From Nostoc sp. T09 (GTDB lineage Bacteria > Cyanobacteriota > Cyanobacteriia > Cyanobacteriales > Nostocaceae), in NCBI RefSeq assembly GCF_002154695.1, contig NZ_MTAV01000061.1, forward strand, positions 1 through 64,000: a stretch of DNA of 64,000 nt. The letters run 5' to 3'. The position numbers were made by a program, and so were the translations under genes. The notes below the pieces were generated by a model, which ran no database searches, was not told the DNA's origin, and was given only the letters and a program-made list of their open reading frames with translations. How positions within the stretch are numbered: position 1 is the first letter of the stretch; each line of letters starts with the position of its first letter. This document shows, piece after piece, positions 26,864 through 34,737 of the stretch.

Positions 26864-28024
26864 TTGATCCGGCCATCGCATCTTCAATTTTGGATGACAG
26901 TTTTATTAGCCAGCATCTTCGTCATCAATAACTTCCCTAGTCGTGCAGCACAAACTCAACCAGAAACAAAAGGTGCAAGTTTACCAACATCCCTTAGGGA
27001 CAAAATATTACAAGATATGGCTTGGCGATCATTTGTACCTAAGCCAGAAGTGCAGATTCTTACTACGGAGGAAGCTTTATTCAATGGCTGCTTGGATGTT
27101 GCACCACCAGATCAACTTTGTAGCGCCATTGGTCTTCGTGGTTGGAAAGTCACGATCGCAGCCAGACAAAATCGTTGGATTTATCATGCAACCCAAAATT
27201 ATGGCTTTAAGTTGAATGCTAAAGCAAGTTTATCGCCTGCGATCGCCAATGAAGTTCTAGAAGAAGCATCTTGGCGTTCTGGTTTACCGATTTCCCGACT
27301 CAAAATTTACTGGGCGGAAAACAAAACTTGGGATAATGGCTGCTTTGGTTTGCCAGGTTTAATCTCCTGTATTGCTGCCAAAACACCTGGCTGGCAAGTC
27401 ACTGTCACTGATGGCACAAAGCAACGCTGGGTATATCGCACAGGTTTGTCTTATTCAGTCTTATTTGATATTGCAGCCAGCCAAATCAATCTGAAAATAC
27501 CACCTAATTTCACAAAAGGAACTGCAAACGCCGTTTTGCAAGATATGTCCAAGCGTACAGCTATTCCATTAGCTGCGCTGCAAGTTGTGAGTGCTGAACC
27601 CAGAATTTTGAATGGTTGTTTAGATATTGCCCCGCCAGGAACAGCCTGTACTGAGATTGGTTTGGCAGGGTGGCGAGTAGTTGCCCAAGGCTATCAACAA
27701 CGCTGGGTTTATCATGTAGCAACCGGACGCGGTTTGAAGTTGAATGGCCCAGAAAGTTTTCCTAGAAAGCTGGTCAGAGGTGTATTGAAAGATGTCTATC
27801 CTGCCACAGAAACACCCCCTGCCAACCTCAAAATCTTTTGGGTAGAACAAAAAGTATGGACAGACAGCTGTCGTGGCTTTCCAGTAAGTGTTCCTAAAGA
27901 TATTTGTACACCTGGCAATTTTCCCGGTTGGATTGCCACAACTACCAATGGAGAGCAAAATTGGGTTTATCACACAAGTCTATATGAAGGGGCTACCCTA
28001 TTTTCAACATCAAAGAAACAATGA
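26864..28024 (+). CDS. Exported protein of four tandem ~90-residue repeats
   Basis: The 386-residue protein starts at TTG (26864), supported by AAAGGAG 7 bases upstream; an ATG at 26894 is the alternative. A signal peptide (about 8-28) is followed by four copies of a module of roughly 90 residues. Each has a predicted helix (VLQDMSKRTAIPL), a strand, a conserved Asn/Asp-Gly-Cys (FNGCLDVAPP, DNGCFGLPG, LNGCLDIAPP, TDSCRGFP), a second Cys, G-W at GLRGWKVT, and an RWVYH/NWVYH motif. The paired cysteines in each module suggest disulfides in the periplasm. I do not recognise the family and assign no function. Confidence 0.8.
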   Translation: MIRPSHLQFWMTVLLASIFVINNFPSRAAQTQPETKGASLPTSLRDKILQDMAWRSFVPKPEVQILTTEEALFNGCLDVAPPDQLCSAIGLRGWKVTIAARQNRWIYHATQNYGFKLNAKASLSPAIANEVLEEASWRSGLPISRLKIYWAENKTWDNGCFGLPGLISCIAAKTPGWQVTVTDGTKQRWVYRTGLSYSVLFDIAASQINLKIPPNFTKGTANAVLQDMSKRTAIPLAALQVVSAEPRILNGCLDIAPPGTACTEIGLAGWRVVAQGYQQRWVYHVATGRGLKLNGPESFPRKLVRGVLKDVYPATETPPANLKIFWVEQKVWTDSCRGFPVSVPKDICTPGNFPGWIATTTNGEQNWVYHTSLYEGATLFSTSKKQ

Positions 28025-28498
28025 GTGAATTCTCATCTTCTTTAAAATTAGAAAAATTAAACTATTATTTAGCTTTTCTGAATACTCAATCACTATCAAA
28101 ATAGGATTAATAATATTTATTGTTATTAACCTATTTTGACAATCAGGTAGTTCCAATATCAAGATTTTCATCACCATGTATGGGAACTCAATCTCTGTGC
28201 CTATTTTGAAGTCAAAATAGCTAAGAATTTTTATGTCTAAATTATGAATGCTGAGTTATCAAATAGATTTTCCGGTGTACTAATATACGGCATTCATGAT
28301 GACTACTTAAAAGTAGAAAAAGCTATAAGTAAAAATACAGAGTATATTGTATAGTTTATTTCTATTTTTATTTTGAAATTGTAATATTAAGCCACCAATT
28401 CTTGATGAAAAGACTACAATTTGGGTGGTAGCCTCCACAATTTATCTGTGTAACACTAAGAAGCTACCGCAAGTTATTTTTGAACGGGAGGTCAGGTA
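28025..28498. other. Intergenic region with nested palindromes
   Basis: No gene is seen in 474 bases. Two related inverted repeats (28096-28139, 28201-28220) share the arm CTATTTTGA. The Shine-Dalgarno GGGAGG of the dehydrogenase ends the region. Confidence 0.5.
28096..28139. repeat. 17-bp inverted repeat with one bulge
   Basis: TCAAAATAGG-a-TTAATAA pairs with TTATTAACCTATTTTGA, leaving a 9-base loop. There is no T-run in either direction, so it is not a standard terminator. The arm CTATTTTGA occurs again, inverted on itself, at 28201-28220. Confidence 0.6.
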
Positions 28499-29866
28499 AT
28501 GGCTATCGCCACCATTAATCCCGCTACTGGGGAAACGCTCAAAACCTTTGAGTCACTGAATGATACAGAAATTGCCGCTAAACTGGATTTAGCAGGTCAG
28601 GCTTTTGAGCATTACCGCAAAACGAGTTTTGCAGAGCGATCGCAATGGCTACAAAAAGCTGCTGAGATTTTAGAGCAAGAGAAAGCAGAATTTGCTAAAG
28701 TGATGACTCTGGAAATGGGCAAGCCTTTGAAGGCTGCGATCGCGGAGGTCGAAAAATGCGCCCTTGTCTGTCGCTACTACGCCGAACACGCTGCTAGTTT
28801 CTTAGCTGATGTTACTGTAGAAACCGATGCGAGCAAAAGTTTTGTTCGCTACCAGCCATTAGGTGTAATTCTCGCAGTCATGCCGTGGAATTTTCCCTTT
28901 TGGCAAGTGTTTCGCTTTGCTGCACCAGCACTAATGGCGGGCAATGTTGGCTTACTCAAACACGCTTCTAATGTGCCCCAATGCGCCTTAGCAATTGAAG
29001 ATATTTTTCAACGGGCAGGTTTTCCTAAAGGTGTGTTTCAAACTCTGTTAATTGGTGCTGTCAAAGTTGCCGATTTAATGGCTGATGAGCGAGTTAAAGC
29101 TGCTACCTTAACCGGAAGCGAACCCGCAGGTGCATCTTTAGCTGTGGCTGCGGGAAAACAAATTAAAAAAACTGTTTTGGAATTGGGAGGAAGTGACCCA
29201 TTCATCGTGTTAGAGAGTGCTGATTTAACAACAGCAGTTGTCACAGCTACTACAGCACGAATGTTAAATAACGGGCAATCTTGTATAGCAGCGAAACGTT
29301 TCATTGTGGCAGAAGCGATCGCTGATAAATTTGAAAAACTGTTGTTAGATAAATTCCTGTCCTTAAAAGTTGGCGATCCTATGCAACCAGACACCGACTT
29401 AGGACCATTGGCTACCCCTGGTATTCTCCAGGATTTAGATCAACAAGTACAAGCTGCTACTCAAAGCGGCGGTAAAGTTCTTACAGGTGGACATCCTATC
29501 TTAGATCGTCCTGGCAATTATTACGCGCCAACGATCGTCACAGATATCCCCCAAGATAGTGCGATCGCTCAAGAAGAATTTTTTGGGCCAGTGGCTTTAC
29601 TATTCCGCGTCCCAGATATTGATGCAGCCATTAAACTAGCAAACGCCATACCCTTTGGCTTAGGCGCAAGCGCTTGGACAACAAACGATCAAGAACGCGA
29701 TCGCTTGGTTGAGGAAATCGAAGCAGGTTCGGTATTTATCAACGGTATGGTGAAATCCGACCCCCGCTTACCTTTTGGCGGCATTAAACGTTCTGGGTAT
29801 GGCAGAGAATTAAGTATCCAGGGGATACATGAGTTTGTCAATGTTAAAACTGTGTGGGTTAAATAA
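28499..29866 (+). CDS. gabD: Succinate-semialdehyde dehydrogenase
   Basis: The 455-residue aldehyde dehydrogenase has the catalytic Cys262 (NGQSCIAAKRF), general base Glu228 (LELGGSDPF) and the N-terminal VMPWNFPFWQ motif. It oxidises succinic semialdehyde to succinate in the cytoplasm. The next gene on the same strand is a ThDP decarboxylase-type enzyme. In Synechococcus PCC 7002 and Anabaena the corresponding pair is 2-oxoglutarate decarboxylase plus this dehydrogenase, which bypasses 2-oxoglutarate dehydrogenase. The 3' end of the gene has been duplicated downstream (29896-29922). Confidence 0.9.
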   Translation: MAIATINPATGETLKTFESLNDTEIAAKLDLAGQAFEHYRKTSFAERSQWLQKAAEILEQEKAEFAKVMTLEMGKPLKAAIAEVEKCALVCRYYAEHAASFLADVTVETDASKSFVRYQPLGVILAVMPWNFPFWQVFRFAAPALMAGNVGLLKHASNVPQCALAIEDIFQRAGFPKGVFQTLLIGAVKVADLMADERVKAATLTGSEPAGASLAVAAGKQIKKTVLELGGSDPFIVLESADLTTAVVTATTARMLNNGQSCIAAKRFIVAEAIADKFEKLLLDKFLSLKVGDPMQPDTDLGPLATPGILQDLDQQVQAATQSGGKVLTGGHPILDRPGNYYAPTIVTDIPQDSAIAQEEFFGPVALLFRVPDIDAAIKLANAIPFGLGASAWTTNDQERDRLVEEIEAGSVFINGMVKSDPRLPFGGIKRSGYGRELSIQGIHEFVNVKTVWVK

Positions 29867-29922
29867 TTAGTTATTAGTCATTGGTCATTAGTCATTGTTA
29901 AAACTGTGTGGGTTAAATAATT
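29842..29922 (+). repeat. 27-bp direct duplication of the gabD 3' end
   Basis: 29842-29868 (the last codons and stop of the dehydrogenase gene, beginning TGTTAAAACTGTGTGGGTTA) recurs exactly at 29896-29922, 54 bases downstream. The gap is filled by TTAGTCATT-type heptamer repeats. The copy reads as a relic of local slippage. Confidence 0.9.
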
Positions 29923-29995
29923 TAGTCATTAATCATTGGAATCACAAATGACAATTGACTAATGACAAAGTGCAAAGTCGAGCCAGTCGTGTGGT

Positions 29996-30084
29996 GAGGC
30001 AGCGCGGTCTTGGGGGTTCGCCCCCAATCCCCAGAGGGGACCCCGAGTCCCCCATGAGCGACTGCCGAAAGGGTTTCCCGACTT
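29996..30084 (-). repeat. 89-bp interspersed repeat, copy B
   Basis: This is the inverted counterpart of 7993-8081, with about 4 differences. Homology weakens beyond it, but the pieces AACGCCAGTT and GGAGG..CCTCC also recur in both flanks. It sits in the spacer between gabD and the ThDP enzyme gene, flanked by AATGACA-type heptamers. Confidence 0.85.
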
Positions 30085-30171
30085 GAACGAACTGGCGTTG
30101 AGCGAAGGAAACCTCCGCTCAGAACTTTGTAAGAATGGCAAATGACAAATGACAAAATTGAGGAAATAATA

Positions 30172-31815
30172 ATGAATACGGCAGAATTATTAGTACAGTG
30201 TTTAGAAAATGAAGGTGTAGAATACGTTTTTGGGCTTCCTGGTGAAGAAAACCTCCATGTTTTAGAAGCGTTAAAACATTCTTCAATTAAATTTATTACT
30301 ACCCGTCATGAACAAGGTGCAGCATTCATGGCGGATGTCTATGGACGCCTAACGGGAAAAGCCGGAGTTTGTCTTTCAACTCTTGGCCCTGGAGCAACAA
30401 ATTTGATGACTGGGGTAGCAGATGCTAACCTCGACGGTGCGCCTTTAGTAGCAATTACTGGGCAAGTAGGCACAGATAGAATGCACATCGAATCCCATCA
30501 ATATTTGGATTTGGTGGCAATGTTTGCCCCTGTAACTAAGTGGAATAAACAAATTGTCCGCCCCAGTATTACACCAGAAGTTGTGCGCAAAGCATTTAAG
30601 CGATCGCAAAGCGAAAAACCAGGTGCAGTACATATCGATTTACCAGAAAATATCGCTGCTATGCCTGTAGAAGGCAAACCCTTGCATAAGCATAATATTG
30701 AAAAAACCTATGCATCTTTTGCTAGTATTCGCGCAGCCGCAGCCGCAATTTCTCAAGCAGTAAATCCATTAATTTTAGTAGGTAACGGTGCAATTCGTGC
30801 TCAAGCTAGTGATGCTGTAACGCAATTTGCCACTCAGCTGAATATTCCTGTTGCCAATACTTTTATGGGCAAAGGCATTATTCCTTATACTCATCACTTA
30901 GCCTTATGGTCAGTAGGATTGCAACAACGAGATTTCATTACTTGTGGCTTTGATAATACAGATTTAGTAATTGCTATTGGCTACGATTTAATCGAATTCT
31001 CACCGAAAAAATGGAATCCTGACGGTAAAATTCCCGTTGTTCATATTGGTCTTAGTCCTGCTGAAATTGATAGTAGTTATATTCCCTGTGCAGAAGTAAT
31101 TGGTGATATTTCTGATTCCTTGGTTGAAATCTTAAAATTATCAGATAGACAAGGTAAACCTAATCCCTACGCTATCAGCTTACGGGGAAATATTCGTGCC
31201 GACTACGAAGAACACGCTTATGATGATGGATTTCCCATCAAACCGCAAAAATTAATTTATGACTTGCGGCAAGTGATGGGCCCAGATGATATTGTCATCT
31301 CTGATGTCGGCGCACATAAAATGTGGATGGCTCGCCATTATCATTGCCATAGCCCTAATACTTGCATTATTTCCAACGGCTTTGCTGCAATGGGGATTGC
31401 GATTCCTGGTGCTTTAGCTGCTAAACTCGTACATCCAAACCGCAAAATCGTAGCTGTAACTGGCGATGGTGGCTTTATGATGAATTGCCAGGAACTAGAA
31501 ACAGCTTTGCGTGTGGGTACTCCCTTCGTCACCTTAATATTTAATGATGGTGGCTATGGGTTGATTGAGTGGAAGCAAGAAAATCATTTCGGTCCAGGAC
31601 AGTCAGCTTTTGTCCGCTTTGGTAATCCCGATTTTGTCAAATTAGCCGAAAGCATGGGTTTAAAAGGTTATCGAGTTGAAGCTGCTACTGATTTAATTCC
31701 TGTACTCAAAGAAGCCCTAGCTCAAGATGTACCTGCGGTCATCGATTGTCCTGTAGACTATCGTGAGAATCGCCGCTTCACCCAAAAAGCCGGCGAGTTA
31801 AGTTGTGCGCTGTAA
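30172..31815 (+). CDS. ThDP-dependent 2-oxoglutarate decarboxylase (annotated elsewhere as acetolactate synthase-like)
   Basis: The 547-residue enzyme is of the acetolactate synthase/benzoylformate decarboxylase superfamily. It has the catalytic Glu47 (RHEQGAAF) and the ThDP-Mg motif GDGGFMMN...NDGGYG. Its sequence is of the IlvB-like type shown in Synechococcus PCC 7002 to be 2-oxoglutarate decarboxylase, and it sits directly after the succinate-semialdehyde dehydrogenase in the order known from Anabaena. Together they convert 2-oxoglutarate to succinate. Start MNTAELLVQCLE at 30172 has GAGG upstream; an in-frame ATG 10 codons earlier lies in a repeat. No acetolactate synthase small subunit is adjacent. 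Acetolactate synthase activity is the alternative. Confidence 0.8.
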   Translation: MNTAELLVQCLENEGVEYVFGLPGEENLHVLEALKHSSIKFITTRHEQGAAFMADVYGRLTGKAGVCLSTLGPGATNLMTGVADANLDGAPLVAITGQVGTDRMHIESHQYLDLVAMFAPVTKWNKQIVRPSITPEVVRKAFKRSQSEKPGAVHIDLPENIAAMPVEGKPLHKHNIEKTYASFASIRAAAAAISQAVNPLILVGNGAIRAQASDAVTQFATQLNIPVANTFMGKGIIPYTHHLALWSVGLQQRDFITCGFDNTDLVIAIGYDLIEFSPKKWNPDGKIPVVHIGLSPAEIDSSYIPCAEVIGDISDSLVEILKLSDRQGKPNPYAISLRGNIRADYEEHAYDDGFPIKPQKLIYDLRQVMGPDDIVISDVGAHKMWMARHYHCHSPNTCIISNGFAAMGIAIPGALAAKLVHPNRKIVAVTGDGGFMMNCQELETALRVGTPFVTLIFNDGGYGLIEWKQENHFGPGQSAFVRFGNPDFVKLAESMGLKGYRVEAATDLIPVLKEALAQDVPAVIDCPVDYRENRRFTQKAGELSCAL

Positions 31816-31874
31816 AAACTTGAGAGTAAGTAGTTAATTCAATACCTTCGCCGCTAAAATCCGGCACCCTAGAC

Positions 31875-31905
31875 GTAGGGTGGGCACTGCCCACAAAAAC
31901 CCTAC
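31875..31905 (+). terminator. GTGGGCACTGCCCAC palindrome within a longer hairpin
   Basis: GTAGGG and CCCTAC enclose the palindrome GTGGGCACTGCCCAC (31880-31894), 60 bases past the ThDP gene stop. The same palindrome family appears after lrtA (40110-40149) and, degenerate, at 53546-53566. It is probably a dispersed repeat acting as terminator. Confidence 0.5.
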
Positions 31906-31956
31906 AATTAAACTTCAGTGTACAGAATTTTTTCAAAAATCAAGCCGGATTCCTAT

Positions 31957-31990
31957 ACTCGTAGACGCAGTTCTAATATCGTCTACGAGT
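31957..31990. repeat. Long-stem hairpin at the edge of the 21-bp array
   Basis: ACTCGTAGACG (31957-31967) and CGTCTACGAGT (31980-31990) are exact inverted repeats with a 12-base loop. The outer ACTCGT/ACGAGT is the same arm used by the adjoining 21-bp array, so it looks like an elongated relative of the unit. Confidence 0.75.
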
Positions 31991-32005
31991 TTTATATATT
32001 AATGC

Positions 32006-32278
32006 ATGAGTTTTAAATACTTGTGAATGAGGCTTTTATCCTCATTAATGAGGTTCTGATACTCGTGAATGAGGCTTTTATCCTCATCAACGAGTCTTTG
32101 ATACTCGTAAATGAGGCTTTTTTCTTCGTCAGCGAGTCTTTGATACTCGCGAACGAGTCTTTTATTCTCATTCATGAGGTTCTAATACTCGTGAATGAGG
32201 CTTTTATCCTCGTCAACGAGTCTTTGATACTCATTAATGAGGCTTTAATACTCGTGAATGAGCCTTTTATCCTCATTA
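32006..32278. repeat. Array 1: thirteen 21-bp hairpin repeats
   Basis: Thirteen units of exactly 21 bases: 6-base left arm, 7-base centre (consensus CTTTGAT or CTTTTAT), 6-base right arm, 2-base spacer. Fully paired arm versions are ACGAGT/ACTCGT, ATGAGG/CCTCAT and GCGAGT/ACTCGC, i.e. arms change together in some units. Others are mismatched or wobble-paired. It lies 18 bases past the stop of the minus-strand TRADD-type gene. Open frames across it (heptad repeats such as NESLILV) follow from the period being divisible by three and are not called as genes. Confidence 0.9.
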
Positions 32279-32296
32279 GCAAAGCAGCATTCTGAC

Positions 32297-32629
32297 TCAG
32301 GACTTTGCTTCTAATGCTCGTGCAGCCTCATCTAGCCTGTCATTACTATCTTTTGCCAGTTTTAGCCATGAAGCTGTAACACTACCATAAATCCCACCGC
32401 CCGCGGCTGTGATAGTTCCGGCTGAGATGTTGCCGGAAAACAGTAGCATAATACCAGCAAAACCTGCGATCGCACTAATCGTTGTCATGGCAAAAGCAAG
32501 GTTAAATGCTGCACTAGCTTGGCGGAGTCTCTCCTGATAAATGTTGTGGCGTTCCTGGTAAATTAGATTCACAGAAATGTGAGTTTCTTCTGTTGCCTGT
32601 TCTGTATTTGCTTGGTTTTGGTTATCCAT
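32297..32629 (-). CDS. Two-TM protein resembling cyanobacterial TRADD-N-associated membrane domain
   Basis: The 110-residue protein has a polar N-terminus (1-25), an amphipathic helix with YQERHNIYQERLRQASAAFN, and two membrane segments (about 43-65 and 70-88: FAMTTISAIAGFAGIMLLFS and GTITAAGGGIYGSVTASWLK). A short C-terminal helix DSNDRLDEAARALE follows. This pattern matches the CyanoTRADDas_TM family as I recall it, described from NTP-dependent conflict systems. A membrane-acting effector or adaptor role is inferred. Its neighbour is a divergent HTH-ATPase. The 21-bp array starts just past its stop. Confidence 0.7.
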   Translation of the reverse strand: MDNQNQANTEQATEETHISVNLIYQERHNIYQERLRQASAAFNLAFAMTTISAIAGFAGIMLLFSGNISAGTITAAGGGIYGSVTASWLKLAKDSNDRLDEAARALEAKS

Positions 32630-32818
32630 CTTGCTTGCCCTTCCAATGAACTCTACAATCTATTGAAATCGGGCAATAGGTGAGAATATAGCTGACTAAT
32701 AGCTGACTTTTAGTAGATTTCTGAAGTGATTTGTAGTCTTGGTAGGGTTTAGTGCATTAAGCTGTCACGCTTGCTACTCTACAATTAACTTTGAAATTGG
32801 TATAACAAATGAGGCGTG

Positions 32819-33907
32819 ATGGCGCGATCGCTTCGGGTAGCCCCAGAGTATATTGAAAAAGTGAAGCTAGCACTTCAGCGTAATGGCTATCCTAGCCAGA
32901 AATCGTTAGCTAATGAAGTAGGAATTTCTCTATCCACTATTAAAAACTTTCTTAGTGGAAAACCTGTTGATTATCTCAATTTTGTAGAACTTAGCGGCAA
33001 ATTGGGATTAGACTGGCAAGAAATTGCATCCAGAGAACTAGAAACTCAACCATCTAAACCCCAGCTAACCAACGGGGAAGCCTCACCCTTCATCACTGGC
33101 CCACCCATCACCCAACCGCGTTACTTTTTTGGACGAGAGAAAGAACTAAAACGCCTCTTCAACCTACTCAAACGCCATCCCCTGCAAAACGCCGCCATCA
33201 TCGGTAAAAAGCGTAGCGGTAAAACATCCCTACTACACTACCTGAAAAACATTACCACCACCCCAGCAGCACAGCTGCGTCCTAATCAAAAATCTGATTG
33301 GCTACCACAACCAGAAAATTACCAGTGGATTTTCATCGACTTGCAAGACGCACGAATGCAGAATCGAGAGGGGTTGCTAAAGTGCATTTTAGAATCCCTG
33401 AAAATGCAAGTACCGACACCTTGCAACTTAGATTATTTCATGGATGTAGTAAGTGAGAACTTGCATAAACCTACAGTCATTTTGCTGGATGAGATTGGTG
33501 TGGGATTGCAACGCTGTCCAGAATTAGATAATGGATTTTGGGAAAGTTTGCGTTCCTTGGCGACTAACTCTACAGGCGGAAATTTAGCATTTATTTTAGC
33601 TACCCCCGAATCACCAATTGAACTAGCGCACAATACAGGACATAGCTCGCCTTTCTTCAATATTTTCGCCTACACCACATATTTAGGAGCGTTCACTGAA
33701 CAACAAGCGCGAGAATTAATAGCCAGTTCACCCATTGCTTTTGATGATGACGATATAGAGTGGATTTTAAATCAAAGTCAGTGTTTGCCAATATTATTAC
33801 AAATTCTATGTCGCGAAAGATTATTTACTTTAGAAGAAGGAGAAGATGAGAATTGGCAAGAAGAAGGATTGCGACAGATTAGACCATTTTCTGATTGGTA
33901 TTTGTAA
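32819..33907 (+). CDS. HTH-fused AAA/STAND-like ATPase
   Basis: From the ATG at 32819 the protein has 362 residues (a GTG one codon earlier is too close to GAGG). Residues 10-75 form an XRE-like helix-turn-helix (NEVGISLSTIKNFLSGKPVD). The ATPase begins with FFGREKELKRLFNLL (about 102-116), Walker A at 129-136 (GKKRSGKT), and a Walker B-type strand TVILLDEIG. The C-terminal QILCRERLFTLEEGED segment recurs in a gene remnant at 34738-34875. Such HTH-ATPases are common in cyanobacterial conflict and signalling loci; the role here is not known. Confidence 0.8.
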   Translation: MARSLRVAPEYIEKVKLALQRNGYPSQKSLANEVGISLSTIKNFLSGKPVDYLNFVELSGKLGLDWQEIASRELETQPSKPQLTNGEASPFITGPPITQPRYFFGREKELKRLFNLLKRHPLQNAAIIGKKRSGKTSLLHYLKNITTTPAAQLRPNQKSDWLPQPENYQWIFIDLQDARMQNREGLLKCILESLKMQVPTPCNLDYFMDVVSENLHKPTVILLDEIGVGLQRCPELDNGFWESLRSLATNSTGGNLAFILATPESPIELAHNTGHSSPFFNIFAYTTYLGAFTEQQARELIASSPIAFDDDDIEWILNQSQCLPILLQILCRERLFTLEEGEDENWQEEGLRQIRPFSDWYL

Positions 33908-33932
33908 TTTGTAATTACTTTTTATGGTTGAT

Positions 33933-34334
33933 TTAGACATCGCTCAATCTTTTTCTTTCTGCTAACCGTTCATCAGTATTAAACTGTAGTAACTTTACTG
34001 TTGTTCGTCCTTCTGGTGTTAAGCCAACAATTGCTGCTTCCTCACAAGCAAAATGTTCAGACCATTGTTGTGTCCGGGGATTGAAGAGAAAACTAAATTT
34101 TTCTGTTTGGGGATCGAAAGAGCCAAGGTCTGTTCCTTTATGACGATTGCAACGCCAACAAGTTAAAGCTAAATTAGCGGCATCAGTTTTACCACCATGC
34201 TTTTCTGGAATTACATGGTCAATTTCGTGAGCATAGAAAGAAACATTTTCGGGAAGTAAACAATACTCGCAACGACGGTTTGCTCGTTCTTCAACTAGGC
34301 GACGCAGTGCAGCAGAGATATAACTAACACTCAT
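33933..34334 (-). CDS. HNH endonuclease family protein
   Basis: The 133-residue protein has a complete HNH core: CEYC (23-26), the EIDHVIP His-Asp-His region, GGKTDAANLALTC with the conserved Asn, and CWRCNRHKG with the second zinc pair. It is predicted to be a metal-dependent DNA nuclease. Its start ATG overlaps the stop of the upstream 115-residue gene (ATGA), indicating translational coupling. Family members occur in homing, restriction and toxin settings; which applies is not clear. Confidence 0.9.
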   Translation of the reverse strand: MSVSYISAALRRLVEERANRRCEYCLLPENVSFYAHEIDHVIPEKHGGKTDAANLALTCWRCNRHKGTDLGSFDPQTEKFSFLFNPRTQQWSEHFACEEAAIVGLTPEGRTTVKLLQFNTDERLAERKRLSDV

Positions 34335-34678
34335 AAGTTAGTAGTTAAGTGCGATAAATTGCCTGTTTTGAGCATAATTATCAGATGTTCAATGCGCTCA
34401 TATTCGTCTAGTTCTTTTTGTTCTGTAGGATTGAGTTCTCCAGCTTTATTACGTCTAAGTAAAGTTTGCATTCGTTCTTGCATTTCTGCTGTGGGACGGA
34501 AAGCTAAGATTTGTTCTGAAGTCGGATTGCTGACAAGGAAATCAAGAATATATTGATATACACGAGTTGGGAGTGGTGGTTGCTCAAGACTAAGAGCAAG
34601 GAGTTCTGGCAAGCGATCGCCTAACTGTACGAGCTTGTGTGATAATTCTTCAGGAACTTCTAAGGTTATTTTGACCAC
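34331..34678 (-). CDS. Hypothetical protein coupled to the HNH gene
   Basis: The 115-residue protein is mainly helical and begins MVKITLEVPEELSHKLVQLG, resembling the N-terminal strand-helix of ribbon-helix-helix-type small regulators. A helical hairpin follows (AEMQERMQTLLRRNKAGELN, then PTEQKELDEYERIEHLII). It is not assigned to a named family. The 4-base stop/start overlap with the HNH gene suggests a fixed two-gene unit, perhaps with a regulatory or immunity role, but this is inferred from arrangement only. Confidence 0.7.
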   Translation of the reverse strand: MVKITLEVPEELSHKLVQLGDRLPELLALSLEQPPLPTRVYQYILDFLVSNPTSEQILAFRPTAEMQERMQTLLRRNKAGELNPTEQKELDEYERIEHLIIMLKTGNLSHLTTNL

Positions 34679-34737
34679 GGTTGAAGCTTTGAGATGTAAC
34701 TATTTCCTCTAATTTACCTCAAAGTCATTGTCAACCA

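Larger units (their letters stand above)
31816..32005. other. Intergenic region with two hairpins
   Basis: Downstream of the ThDP enzyme are two perfect hairpins (31875-31905 and 31957-31990) leading into the 21-bp repeat array. No gene. Confidence 0.6.

Noticed and set aside
30172-31815. Acetolactate synthase for branched-chain amino acids
   Set aside because: The pairing with succinate-semialdehyde dehydrogenase and lack of a small subunit favour 2-oxoglutarate decarboxylase; kept as the alternative.
32023-32295. Open frame of heptads (NEAFILI, NESLILV) over array 1 read as a protein
   Set aside because: A 21-base period is divisible by three, so stop-free frames arise automatically. There is no ribosome site, and arm changes follow pairing rather than codon sense.
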